7,614 nucleotides of DNA. Origin: an uncultured Fretibacterium sp. (GTDB lineage Bacteria; Synergistota; Synergistia; Synergistales; Aminobacteriaceae). Where the stretch lies: NCBI GenBank assembly GCA_937892105.1, contig CALAUZ010000192.1, positions 1 through 7,614 on the forward strand. Reading direction: 5' to 3'. Of the stretch, positions 1-6,527 are shown piece by piece (position 1 is the first letter of the stretch; every line of letters begins with the position of its first letter). Made by a program: the position numbers and the translations under genes. The notes under the pieces are model-generated. The model worked only from the letters and a program-made list of their open reading frames with translations. It was not told the origin of the DNA and did no database searches.

Positions 1-606
1 TCTGAGTATAACGCGGCGCGAGGCTCAACGCTGAATGCCCATTACACCTCGCCAATAGTAGCCCGTGCAATGCATGACACGCTTGCGAGAATGGGATTTG
101 CGACAGGAAATATATTAGAGCCATCGTGCGGAACGGGAAACTTTTTCGGAGTACTTCCTGAAAGCATGAGCGAGTCCAAGCTGTACGGAGTTGAATTAGA
201 CAGCATAACAGGACGAATAGCGCGCCAGCTTTACCAGAAGGCCGACATAAAAATAGACGGTTATGAACGAGCGAAGTACCCTGATAATTTCTTTGACGTA
301 GCGATAGGAAATGTCCCGTTCGGCAGTTATTCATTGATAGATGGTGAACATAAGCGAGAGCGAGAAAATCTGAGGATACACGATTACTTTTTCGCAAAGA
401 CGCTGGACAAAGTAAGGCCGGGCGGAATAGTGGCGTTCATAACATCCAAAGGAACGCTTGATAAGGCAAACAGTTCAGTACGAGAGTATTTAGTGCAACG
501 AGCGGAGCTGCTAGGAGCTGTGAGACTGCCGAATAATGCGTTTAAGGACAACGCCGGAACGGAAGTAACAGCGGACATAGTATTTCTCCAGAAGCGCGAA
601 AAATAG
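1..606 (+). CDS. Fragment 1: N6-adenine DNA methylase domain (partial at left edge)
   Basis: Frame 1 is open from the first base. It begins with a family-typical block (SEYNAARGSTLNAHYTSP), so the ATG at position 70 is internal and the true start lies upstream of the window. The methylase signature is clear. Motif I reads EPSCGTGNF at nt 118-144 (SAM binding). The catalytic motif IV is NVPF at nt 310-321, in the form GNVPFG usual for this helicase-linked family in place of NPPY. Further blocks follow: DYFFAKTLDKVRPGG, the FITSKGTLDK strand, and ADIVFLQKR at the end. The frame ends at TAG 604-606, with a second TAG immediately after. The continuation of the protein lies in frame 3 (KIVDDIQAGW, then VNDYFIQHPEMVLG), which indicates a lost base or a -1 slip at the A5 run. 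Whether this fragment alone is stable or active cannot be told. Confidence 0.88.
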   Translation, partial: SEYNAARGSTLNAHYTSPIVARAMHDTLARMGFATGNILEPSCGTGNFFGVLPESMSESKLYGVELDSITGRIARQLYQKADIKIDGYERAKYPDNFFDVAIGNVPFGSYSLIDGEHKRERENLRIHDYFFAKTLDKVRPGGIVAFITSKGTLDKANSSVREYLVQRAELLGAVRLPNNAFKDNAGTEVTADIVFLQKREK

Positions 607-609
607 TAG
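599..609 (+). other. Frameshift site in the methylase-helicase gene (A5 run followed by TAG TAG)
   Basis: The zero frame reads CGC GAA AAA TAG TAG. Conserved family sequence resumes in the -1 frame from about position 600 (AAA ATA GTA GAC). One extra A in the run would restore the frame, so the simplest reading is a single-base deletion in a homopolymer, or a sequencing error. A -1 slip of the Lys tRNA from AAA to the overlapping AAA in front of a stop is possible, but there is no classical X XXY YYZ heptamer in phase. Confidence 0.85.
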
Positions 610-692
610 ACGACATTCAAGCTGGCTGGACACAGACGCATGAAAACGAAGATGGAAGCCGAGTCAACGATTATTTTATCCAGCACCCAGAA

Positions 693-2372
693 ATGGTATT
701 GGGAAAAATGGTTCGAGATAGCCGTATGTATGGAAATGAAACCGAGACGACATGCGAGCCAATCGAAGGAGCAGATTTAGGAGAGCAACTTAACGAGGCA
801 CTAGGAAAAATCGATGGGCGAATCGAGGAGCGAGAAATCCAGACACAAGAGAACGCGCAGGAAAGAATCCCCGCCGATCCCGGAGTGCGAAATTTCAGCT
901 ACACGCTAGTGAACGGAGAATTGTATTACCGGGAAGACTCGCAGATGTATAAGCCAGATTTGCCACAAACAGCAATAAGTCGGGCGAAAGGCATGGTAAG
1001 AGTGCGGGACGCTTGCCGAGCGGTCATTAATGCGCAAATGGATGGCTGTAGTGATGAGACGCTGAGAGGACTTCAGGCGAAGTTAAATAATGCGTATGAT
1101 AGTTTCACCCGAATGTATGGGAGGATAAATGATCCGCAAAACGCGAGGGCATTTGACGAGGACAGCTCATATTACTTAATCTGTGGGCTAGAAAATCTTG
1201 ACGCGCACCATAGATTTTTAGGGAAATCGGACATGTTCACGCAACGGACAATCCAGCAGAACGTAGTGCCGACCAGAGTGGAAACAGCGCAAGAAGCCCT
1301 ATTATTGTCGATGTCAGAAAAAGCGCGAGTAGATATGGAGTACATGAGCGGGTTGACAGGAAAGACTGAAACCGAATTATTCAGCGAGCTGAAAGGAGAA
1401 ATTTACCGAGTGCCGAAGCCCGCCGACGCGAGAGGCAGAGGAGAATACCAGACAGCAGACGAATATTTATCCGGCAATGTGAGAGAAAAACTAGTACTGG
1501 CGAGGTTATTTGCGAAGGACAATCCCGAATATGAAGACAATGTAAAAGCCCTAGAAGTAGCGCAGCCCGAACCGTTACAGGCGACAGAAATTGACGTTCG
1601 ATTAGGGTCAACGTGGGTGCCGCCGGAGTACGTAGAACAGTTCATGCACGAATTGTTAGAAACGCCGCCATATGCGCGAAGCCGTATAACAGTGGCATAT
1701 TCCGAGCATACGTCAGCATGGAACGTATCAGGTAAAAAGCTCGACGCGGGAAATGTATTAGCGAACACGACGTACGGGACATCATCAATAAATGCGTACA
1801 GCATAATCGAAGAGACGCTGAATCTGAAAGCGGTAAAAATCTACAAGACAGTGGAGGACAACGAAGGCCACGAACGACGAGTAATAGATAACGAAGCGAC
1901 GACGTTAGCGCAACAGAAGCAGGAAGAAATCAAGGGAAAATTCAAGGAATGGATATTTGAAGACCCCGACCGCCGAGAACGTTTAGTGAGTATCTACAAC
2001 GAAAGATTCAATTCGACAAGGGCGCGAGAATACGATGGAAGCCATTTGAATTTTGGAGGAATCAACCCCGAAATCAATTTACGCCCGCACCAGAGGGACG
2101 CAATAGCAAGAATCCTTTATGGCGGGAACACACTTTTAGCGCATGAAGTGGGAGCGGGTAAGACCTACGAGATGGTAGCTGCGGCAATGGAATCGAAGAG
2201 AATCGGATTGTCGCATAAAAGTCTTTTTGTAGTGCCGAATCACCTTACGGAGCAAATGGCAACGGAAACGCTGAGGCTTTATCCCGGAGCGAATGTGCTA
2301 GTGGCAACGAAGCGAGATTTTGAGGCAAAGAACCGTAAGAAATTTTGCGCGAAGATAGCAACGGGAGATTAA
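693..2372 (+). CDS. Fragment 2: linker region and helicase motifs Q, I and Ia
   Basis: The frame is already open from about position 600, so the ATG at 693 (M of HPEMVLG) is an internal methionine and not a likely natural start. The first part, to about nt 1600, is a helical linker known from this family. The segment near nt 1605-1625 (LGSTWVPPEY) is a family hallmark. The helicase begins with the Q-motif-like LRPHQRDAIAR near nt 2079-2111. Walker A follows as HEVGAGKT, with GAGKT at nt 2151-2165, and then motif Ia as VVPNHLTEQ. The fragment ends in IATGD followed by TAA at 2370-2372. Intact relatives have Tyr there (GDYD), and the reading frame downstream is unchanged, so this is a nonsense substitution of TAT or TAC. 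Motifs II to VI lie beyond the stop, so this fragment cannot be a working helicase by itself. Confidence 0.85.
   Translation: MVLGKMVRDSRMYGNETETTCEPIEGADLGEQLNEALGKIDGRIEEREIQTQENAQERIPADPGVRNFSYTLVNGELYYREDSQMYKPDLPQTAISRAKGMVRVRDACRAVINAQMDGCSDETLRGLQAKLNNAYDSFTRMYGRINDPQNARAFDEDSSYYLICGLENLDAHHRFLGKSDMFTQRTIQQNVVPTRVETAQEALLLSMSEKARVDMEYMSGLTGKTETELFSELKGEIYRVPKPADARGRGEYQTADEYLSGNVREKLVLARLFAKDNPEYEDNVKALEVAQPEPLQATEIDVRLGSTWVPPEYVEQFMHELLETPPYARSRITVAYSEHTSAWNVSGKKLDAGNVLANTTYGTSSINAYSIIEETLNLKAVKIYKTVEDNEGHERRVIDNEATTLAQQKQEEIKGKFKEWIFEDPDRRERLVSIYNERFNSTRAREYDGSHLNFGGINPEINLRPHQRDAIARILYGGNTLLAHEVGAGKTYEMVAAAMESKRIGLSHKSLFVVPNHLTEQMATETLRLYPGANVLVATKRDFEAKNRKKFCAKIATGD
2370..2372 (+). 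other. In-frame TAA nonsense codon at a conserved Tyr position
   Basis: The frame reads IATGD-stop-DIIIIGHSQFEKIP without any shift. From knowledge of the family this position is Tyr (GDYD followed by IIGHSQFEKIP), so TAT or TAC has become TAA. It falls between helicase motifs Ia and II. Confidence 0.85.
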
Positions 2373-2483
2373 GACATAATAATAATCGGTCATAGCCAGT
2401 TCGAGAAAATCCCGTTATCGGAAGAGCGTCAAGAAAGATTCATAACATCGCAGATAGAGGAAATCACAGAGGGCATCCGAGAG

Positions 2484-4931
2484 TTGAAACAGGAACGCGG
2501 GGAACGTTGGAGCATAAAACAGATGGAGGCAAGCAAAAAATCCCTAGAAGCGCGTCTTGAAAGATTGCAAGCCACACACAAGAAAGATAACGTAATAACG
2601 TTTGAAGAATTAGGAGTTGACCGATTATTTGTAGATGAGGCGCACGGCTACAAAAATTTGTACCTGTACACGAAAATGCAGAACGTAGCGGGAATATCGC
2701 AGACAGAAGCGCAAAAATCCTCCGACATGTTCATGAAGTGCCGTTACATGGATGAGCTGACAGGAGGCAGGGGAATAATTTTTGCGACAGGAACGCCCGT
2801 GAGTAATTCAATGACGGAGCTTTATACAATGCAAAGGTATCTCCAGTTTGATAAATTGCGTTCAATGGGTCTCCAAAACTTTGATGCATGGGCCTCAACG
2901 TTCGGAGAAACGACAACGGCTCTAGAATTAGCTCCTGAAGGGACAGGCTTCCGAGCCAAGACGAGGTTCTCAAAATTCTTCAACCTGCCAGAACTGATGA
3001 AAACGTTTAAGGATGTAGCGGACATAAAGACGGCGGACATGTTGAATTTGCCGCGTCCGAAAGCGAATTTTCATGTGGTATCAGTGAAGCCGACAGAGGA
3101 ACAGAGGCAATTAGTAGCGGGATTATCTGAACGAGCAAGCCGCGTCCACAGCCGACAGGTGAGGCCGGAAGAAGATAACATGCTGAAAATCACGTCGGAC
3201 GGAAGGAAAATCGGGCTAGACCAGAGATTGATGAATCCACTATTGCCTGACGATCCGGGAAGTAAGGTGAATACGTGCGTAAGAAACGTATTCCAGATAT
3301 GGCAGGACACACAAGCGGACAGGCTGACGCAGTTAATATTCTGTGATTTCTCAACGCCGGGCAAGGATAAAGGATTTAACGTTTACGATGACATCAAGCA
3401 GAAATTAATAGCGAGCGGAGTTCCCGAAAGCGAAATAGCGTTTATCCATGACGCTGACACGGAGAAAAAGAAAGAGGAGTTGTTTGCGAAAGTACGAAGC
3501 GGCGAGGTACATGTGCTAATGGGATCGACGCAAAAAATGGGAGCAGGAACGAACGTACAGGACAGACTAATAGCCTTGCACGATTTAGATTGCCCGTGGC
3601 GGCCTGCGGATTTAGAGCAGAGGGCAGGAAGAATAATCCGACAGGGCAACCAGAATCCCGAAGTGAATATTTATCGTTACGTAACAGAAAGCACGTTTGA
3701 CGCATATCTTTATCAGACTGTAGAGAATAAACAGAAATTTATCAGCCAGATAATGACAAGCCGAACGCCATTGCGAAGCTGTGAAGACGTAGACGAATCT
3801 GTCTTGAGCTATTCAGAGGTAAAAGCCCTTTGCATAGGCGACCCAAGAATCAAGGAAAAGATGGAGCTAGATATAGACGTGAACAAGCTGAAAATGCTAG
3901 AAGCGAGTTTCAAGAATCAGCATTACACGTTGCAGGACAGATTGAGGAAGACGTTGCCCGCGTCAATATCAGCGATGGAGCATAAAATCGAACAGTTAGA
4001 GCGAGACAGGGCGACCGCAGAGAAGACGAAGAGTGCAGACTTCCAGATGACAATACTGGGAAAAACGTTCGGACTTGACGCAGAAGGCAACCCGCGAAAG
4101 CAGGAAGCCGGAGAAGCTCTTTTAGCGGCGGCGCAGACATTAGGGCGTAATGATGGAACAGTCGGAGAATATCGAGGCTTTAGGATGAGTTTCTACATGA
4201 AACAAGCCTCTGGAAAGGTATACCTGAATCTTCAGGGAGCGACGACGCACAACGTAGAACTAGGGACGAGCATACTGGGAAATTTGGCGCGAATAGAGAA
4301 CGTAATAAACGGAATCCCGCAAAGATTAGAATCGACACGCGGGCAATTATCGAATTATCAGAATCAAGTGAAAGCAGCGGAAGAAGAATTACAGCGTCCG
4401 TTCCCTCATGCAGACGAGCTAAAAGAGAAATCAGCGAGATTAGCGAAATTGAATGCGGAGCTAACGATGTCGGAGAGTAGTCCCTCACCGAAGGCAGAAG
4501 AGCCGCCGAGCATAGAACCAATCGAACCAGAAATAGAAGACACAGGAATAAGGGTTCCCGAAGCTCCAGAAAAGACGTACCCAGTCCCGCCAGTAGAAGA
4601 GGCAGTGAACTTCAGGGGAATACCGCCGTCAGTATCAGGAGAAACGATACGGAACTTGAAGCTGATAGAAGGAGAGCCAGTAATCTACATGAACCCGCGC
4701 ACGGACGGGCAGCAGTACAAGGGAACAATCCTGCATGTGGACAAAGAACAAGGATATTGTGTGCAGTTAAGCGGGAAACACAGTTTATTTGTCCACAGTC
4801 TTGACAGGTTAGAACTAGTGCCGGAGGTAGGGGAAAATCTGAAGGTGTCATATCCGAGCGAATGCGGACATAAAGCGACATTGAGCATACAGGACAGCCC
4901 CAGCCAAACGCATGTGCGAAGCCGCAGATAA
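2484..4931 (+). CDS. Fragment 3: helicase motifs II-VI and C-terminal KfrB-like module
   Basis: This is the same frame as fragment 2. It is open from 2373 (DIIIIGHSQFEKIP), so the TTG at 2484 is only the first possible restart codon and has no convincing ribosome site. Motif II is DEAH (LFVDEAHGYKNL, DEAH at nt 2634-2645). Motif III is FATGTPVSNSMTELY. The second RecA-like lobe has LIFCDFSTP, MGAGTNVQDR (motif V) and QRAGRIIRQ (motif VI, nt 3618-3644). After nt 3840 comes a helical, probably coiled-coil region rich in Glu/Lys/Leu. An acidic, proline-rich spacer follows at about nt 4470-4620. The C-terminus, from about nt 4716, resembles the KfrB domain of plasmid proteins (YKGTILHV, LFVHSLDRLELVP) and ends THVRSRR. 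The stop TAA at 4929-4931 shares its last base with the AGGAGG site of the next gene. No further break is seen in this segment. Confidence 0.87.
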   Translation: MKQERGERWSIKQMEASKKSLEARLERLQATHKKDNVITFEELGVDRLFVDEAHGYKNLYLYTKMQNVAGISQTEAQKSSDMFMKCRYMDELTGGRGIIFATGTPVSNSMTELYTMQRYLQFDKLRSMGLQNFDAWASTFGETTTALELAPEGTGFRAKTRFSKFFNLPELMKTFKDVADIKTADMLNLPRPKANFHVVSVKPTEEQRQLVAGLSERASRVHSRQVRPEEDNMLKITSDGRKIGLDQRLMNPLLPDDPGSKVNTCVRNVFQIWQDTQADRLTQLIFCDFSTPGKDKGFNVYDDIKQKLIASGVPESEIAFIHDADTEKKKEELFAKVRSGEVHVLMGSTQKMGAGTNVQDRLIALHDLDCPWRPADLEQRAGRIIRQGNQNPEVNIYRYVTESTFDAYLYQTVENKQKFISQIMTSRTPLRSCEDVDESVLSYSEVKALCIGDPRIKEKMELDIDVNKLKMLEASFKNQHYTLQDRLRKTLPASISAMEHKIEQLERDRATAEKTKSADFQMTILGKTFGLDAEGNPRKQEAGEALLAAAQTLGRNDGTVGEYRGFRMSFYMKQASGKVYLNLQGATTHNVELGTSILGNLARIENVINGIPQRLESTRGQLSNYQNQVKAAEEELQRPFPHADELKEKSARLAKLNAELTMSESSPSPKAEEPPSIEPIEPEIEDTGIRVPEAPEKTYPVPPVEEAVNFRGIPPSVSGETIRNLKLIEGEPVIYMNPRTDGQQYKGTILHVDKEQGYCVQLSGKHSLFVHSLDRLELVPEVGENLKVSYPSECGHKATLSIQDSPSQTHVRSRR

Positions 4932-4936
4932 GGAGG
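4931..4936 (+). promoter_or_regulatory. Strong ribosome binding site AGGAGG for the zeta-like gene
   Basis: A perfect AGGAGG begins on the last base of the helicase stop codon and lies 8 bases before ATG 4945. This decides the start: the upstream in-frame ATG at 4912 would overlap the helicase end and has no such site. The placement implies that the zeta-like gene is translated from the same message as the helicase. Confidence 0.85.
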
Positions 4937-4944
4937 ATGAAAGA

Positions 4945-5775
4945 ATGCCAGAAATGAACGAACCAAGCATCAATATGCACGAAGACCACCGCCGAATATT
5001 CGAGGAGCTGAGACGACAGCATATTTCCGAGCGAAAAGCGTCATCGAAGCCAAAGGCGATAATATTATGTGGCCAGCCCGGAAGCGGTAGGAGTTCCCAA
5101 ATACCGACGATAATGCAGGAGTTTTCAGGGAGCGGAGCGGTATTGCTAGAAGAAAGCGAAATGCAAAACCAGCCTCAGAGCCTTTTTGAGGAGGCATTGC
5201 ATGGAAGAATGAACTTAGTAATTAAGGCCACGCTCCCGAATGATGAAAAGTTGAAAAAACTTAGAGAGAACGGTTATGCAACTAGCATTTGCGTAGTCTC
5301 AGCGCACGAGAGGGAAAGCCTTTTGAGCCTGTACCAGAGATATGAAGGCCAGCTTGCGACACGAGGGATTGTGGACAAACCGAAAATCGCCGAACACGAT
5401 GAGATATACAGAAAATTGCCCGAAACACTACAGCGTATAGAGGACGATGGATTAGCCGATGAGGTAGTAATCCGCGACCGCAAGGGCAACGAGATATACA
5501 GAAATCATCAAGAGAATGGTAGATGGGAGCAAGAGCCGCAATCCTCACAATCTCTTGAAGTTAGTCGCAATCGAGCATGTACAGGGGAAGAAATCGCCAA
5601 TTATCAAGAAGACTGGCAAAAGGTAATCCGAATCATGAACGCACGAGGAGCATCTAAGCAAGAAATCGATGAAGCCGAACGGGTACGAAAACGTTGCTTA
5701 ATGAGTATACGTAGATTGCCGTCGGAAAAAGTAGCTGAGTTGAACAAAGTCGAGGAAAATGGTCGAGGAAAATGA
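4945..5775 (+). CDS. Zeta-toxin-like P-loop protein, degenerate active site, 3' end altered by a duplication
   Basis: The protein is 276 residues from ATG 4945, chosen for the AGGAGG site 8 bases upstream. The N-terminus (DHRRIFEEL, then PKAIILCGQPGSGRSS) and the middle (NLVIKATLP, ENGYATSICVVSAHE, LYQRYE, AEHDEIYRKLPETLQRI, ADEVVIRDRKG) match the fold order of the zeta toxin/UDP-GlcNAc kinase-like family found in conjugative elements. Several key residues look lost. The Walker A lysine is Arg49 (codon 5089-5091). The EGT motif of the substrate site is KAT (Lys94-Thr96). The segment between the second strand (AVLLEE, about residues 68-73) and LFEEALHGR is short and lacks the usual DxDxxR...HP block. 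It is therefore probably not an active kinase. No epsilon-type antitoxin lies next to it. The last 5 codons, from 5761, are created by the second copy of a 13-bp duplication. Without that copy the frame runs on into the next ORF, giving a zeta-KfrB fusion of about 430 residues. Confidence 0.75.
   Translation: MPEMNEPSINMHEDHRRIFEELRRQHISERKASSKPKAIILCGQPGSGRSSQIPTIMQEFSGSGAVLLEESEMQNQPQSLFEEALHGRMNLVIKATLPNDEKLKKLRENGYATSICVVSAHERESLLSLYQRYEGQLATRGIVDKPKIAEHDEIYRKLPETLQRIEDDGLADEVVIRDRKGNEIYRNHQENGRWEQEPQSSQSLEVSRNRACTGEEIANYQEDWQKVIRIMNARGASKQEIDEAERVRKRCLMSIRRLPSEKVAELNKVEENGRGK
5749..5774 (+). repeat. Perfect 13-bp tandem duplication causing a frameshift
   Basis: The unit GTCGAGGAAAATG occurs at 5749-5761 and again at 5762-5774 with no mismatch and no extra shared flanking base. 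It adds 13 bases (+1 in frame). In the zeta-like frame this gives VEENGRGK and a stop. With one copy it gives VEENEIESAV and runs into the next ORF without interruption. Confidence 0.95.
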
Positions 5776-6241
5776 AATAGAATCAGCGGTATCATTGCTG
5801 AAGAATCCGCGATCACTGGATAATTCGTCATTCAGGGGTTATGAATCATCGCCACAACAGAACGATACGCTGGACATGCTAGACCAAATCAAGAAGAATG
5901 TACAGGAAAGCAAAACTGCGCTAGAGAAGTTGAAAGAGGCAGGATTATCGCCAGACAAGGACATAACGAAGAATAAAATCGTTAGTCCCGGTCAATTTCC
6001 GAATGTGAAGGGAGCGGAAGTAATTTCTCGAACGAAGGACACATTAACATTATTGAAAGGGCGTAGCCTTTTCATATACGAGTTGAAACGCTTAGAACTG
6101 AAACCCCCCGCATTAGGGCAGCCCGGAGAAAAATTAGACCTAAGATGGCCAGACGGACAGGAAAAAGCGCGAGGGACAATAGCCCTTGAGAGAGACCAGC
6201 ACCACAGCCGCGTCCGCAGTCAAAATGAGGACATGAAATGA
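5759..6241 (+). CDS. Small protein with C-terminal KfrB-like domain (detached C-terminal part of the zeta-like protein)
   Basis: The protein is 160 residues if it starts at ATG 5759, which straddles the boundary of the 13-bp duplication and overlaps the preceding frame by 17 bases. A GAGG lies only 3 bases upstream, too close to be a good ribosome site. I therefore read it as the displaced C-terminus of the zeta-like gene. Residues 1-80 are helical and charged (LDMLDQIKKNVQESKTALEKL). Residues about 83-150 resemble a KfrB domain and the helicase tail: VKGAEVI with YKGTILHV, SLFIYELKRLELKP with SLFVHSLDRLELVP, GEKLDLRWPDG with GENLKVSYP, and SRVRSQ with THVRSRR. KfrB modules occur at the ends of many plasmid and conjugation proteins; their exact role is not firmly known. 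The stop TGA 6239-6241 overlaps the next start as ATGA, indicating coupling to the coupling-protein gene. Confidence 0.65.
   Translation: MVEENEIESAVSLLKNPRSLDNSSFRGYESSPQQNDTLDMLDQIKKNVQESKTALEKLKEAGLSPDKDITKNKIVSPGQFPNVKGAEVISRTKDTLTLLKGRSLFIYELKRLELKPPALGQPGEKLDLRWPDGQEKARGTIALERDQHHSRVRSQNEDMK
6227..6230 (+). promoter_or_regulatory. Ribosome binding site GAGG for the coupling-protein gene
   Basis: GAGG sits inside the 3' end of the KfrB-like ORF, 7 bases before ATG 6238. That ATG overlaps the upstream stop as ATGA. Together these support 6238 as the start and suggest translational coupling. Confidence 0.65.
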
Positions 6242-6522
6242 AGACGACAATCAAGGGGAATTACTCATTCCGCAAGCCGTCGAAGGGAAAAGGCACAAGG
6301 GTACTCGCGATTGTAGGTTTAATCCTGATATTTATGTCGCTAGTGTCTGGAACGCAGTATTTTGCGTGGACAGTAGGAAGAAACCGACTGCCCAATGAAC
6401 TGTTCAAGTATGCCGGAATAAGGATATATTCGCCGATCGAGATACTAGAATGGCTAAGGCTATGGAAGTCGAGTCGTCGTAGCATGGAGGACTTCAGGGA
6501 CAGCCTGATAGGGACAGCCTGA
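6238..6522 (+). CDS. Coupling protein fragment 1: N-terminal membrane segment
   Basis: The fragment is 94 residues, starting at the ATG that overlaps the upstream TGA. The first 20 residues are basic (KTTIKGNYSFRKPSKGKG). Residues about 22-44 form a hydrophobic membrane helix (VLAIVGLILIFMSLVSGTQ, then YFAW). The following stretch (IRIYSPIEILEWLRLWK) matches the periplasmic loop between the two N-terminal helices of TraG/VirD4 proteins. After SLI the frame reads GTA and stops at TGA 6520-6522 because of the 14-bp duplication. Alone it would be a short membrane peptide with no ATPase domain. Confidence 0.75.
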   Translation: MKTTIKGNYSFRKPSKGKGTRVLAIVGLILIFMSLVSGTQYFAWTVGRNRLPNELFKYAGIRIYSPIEILEWLRLWKSSRRSMEDFRDSLIGTA

Positions 6523-6524
6523 TA
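6497..6524 (+). repeat. Perfect 14-bp tandem duplication causing a frameshift
   Basis: The unit GGGACAGCCTGATA occurs at 6497-6510 and 6511-6524 with no mismatch. One further preceding base (A at 6496) matches the end of the first unit. The extra 14 bases shift the frame and create TGA at 6520-6522. Deleting one unit restores the coupling-protein frame exactly. Confidence 0.95.
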
Positions 6525-6527
6525 TTG

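Larger units (their letters stand above)
1..4931 (+). pseudogene. N6-adenine methylase / SNF2-like helicase (whole broken gene, 5' end outside window)
   Basis: Three consecutive open segments together make one very large protein of the methylase-plus-helicase family carried by plasmids and integrative conjugative elements. Domain order is: N6-adenine methylase (nt 1-600), a linker ending in a conserved pre-helicase block (nt 600-2070), a DEAH-type SF2/SNF2-like helicase (nt 2070-3800), a helical and acidic/proline-rich tail (nt 3800-4640), and a KfrB-like module (about nt 4700-4890). Two lesions interrupt it. One is a shift from frame 1 to frame 3 at the A run at 599-603, just before TAG TAG. 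The other is an in-frame TAA at 2370-2372. Recognisable family sequence continues directly across both points, so this is one damaged gene and not three genes. About 1,640 codons are visible and the N-terminus is missing. The role of the family is not settled; antirestriction like phage P1 DarB or DNA handling during conjugation are the usual proposals (inference). Confidence 0.9.

Noticed and set aside
607..692. Natural gene boundary between separate methylase and helicase genes
   Set aside because: The bases between the stop and ATG 693 encode conserved family sequence (NDYFIQHPEMVLG) in the downstream frame, so this is a frameshift inside one gene.
604..2372. Alternative genetic code (TAG, TAA or TGA read as amino acids)
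   Set aside because: Reading through TAG 604 or TGA 6520 in the same frame gives sequence without family similarity; the true continuation is in another frame. TAA at 2370 is the only in-frame case, and TAA and TGA serve as normal terminators at 4929 and 6239.
2376..2386. ATA trinucleotide repeat as a possible slippage lesion
   Set aside because: The encoded DIIIIGH has the expected family length and spacing, so there is no sign of expansion or contraction.
4912..4944. Earlier in-frame ATG at 4912 as start of the zeta-like gene
   Set aside because: It lies inside the helicase end and has no ribosome site, whereas ATG 4945 has AGGAGG at ideal spacing.
4945..5775. A working zeta/epsilon toxin-antitoxin pair
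   Set aside because: No small antitoxin-like ORF lies upstream or downstream, and the P-loop Lys and catalytic motifs are missing.
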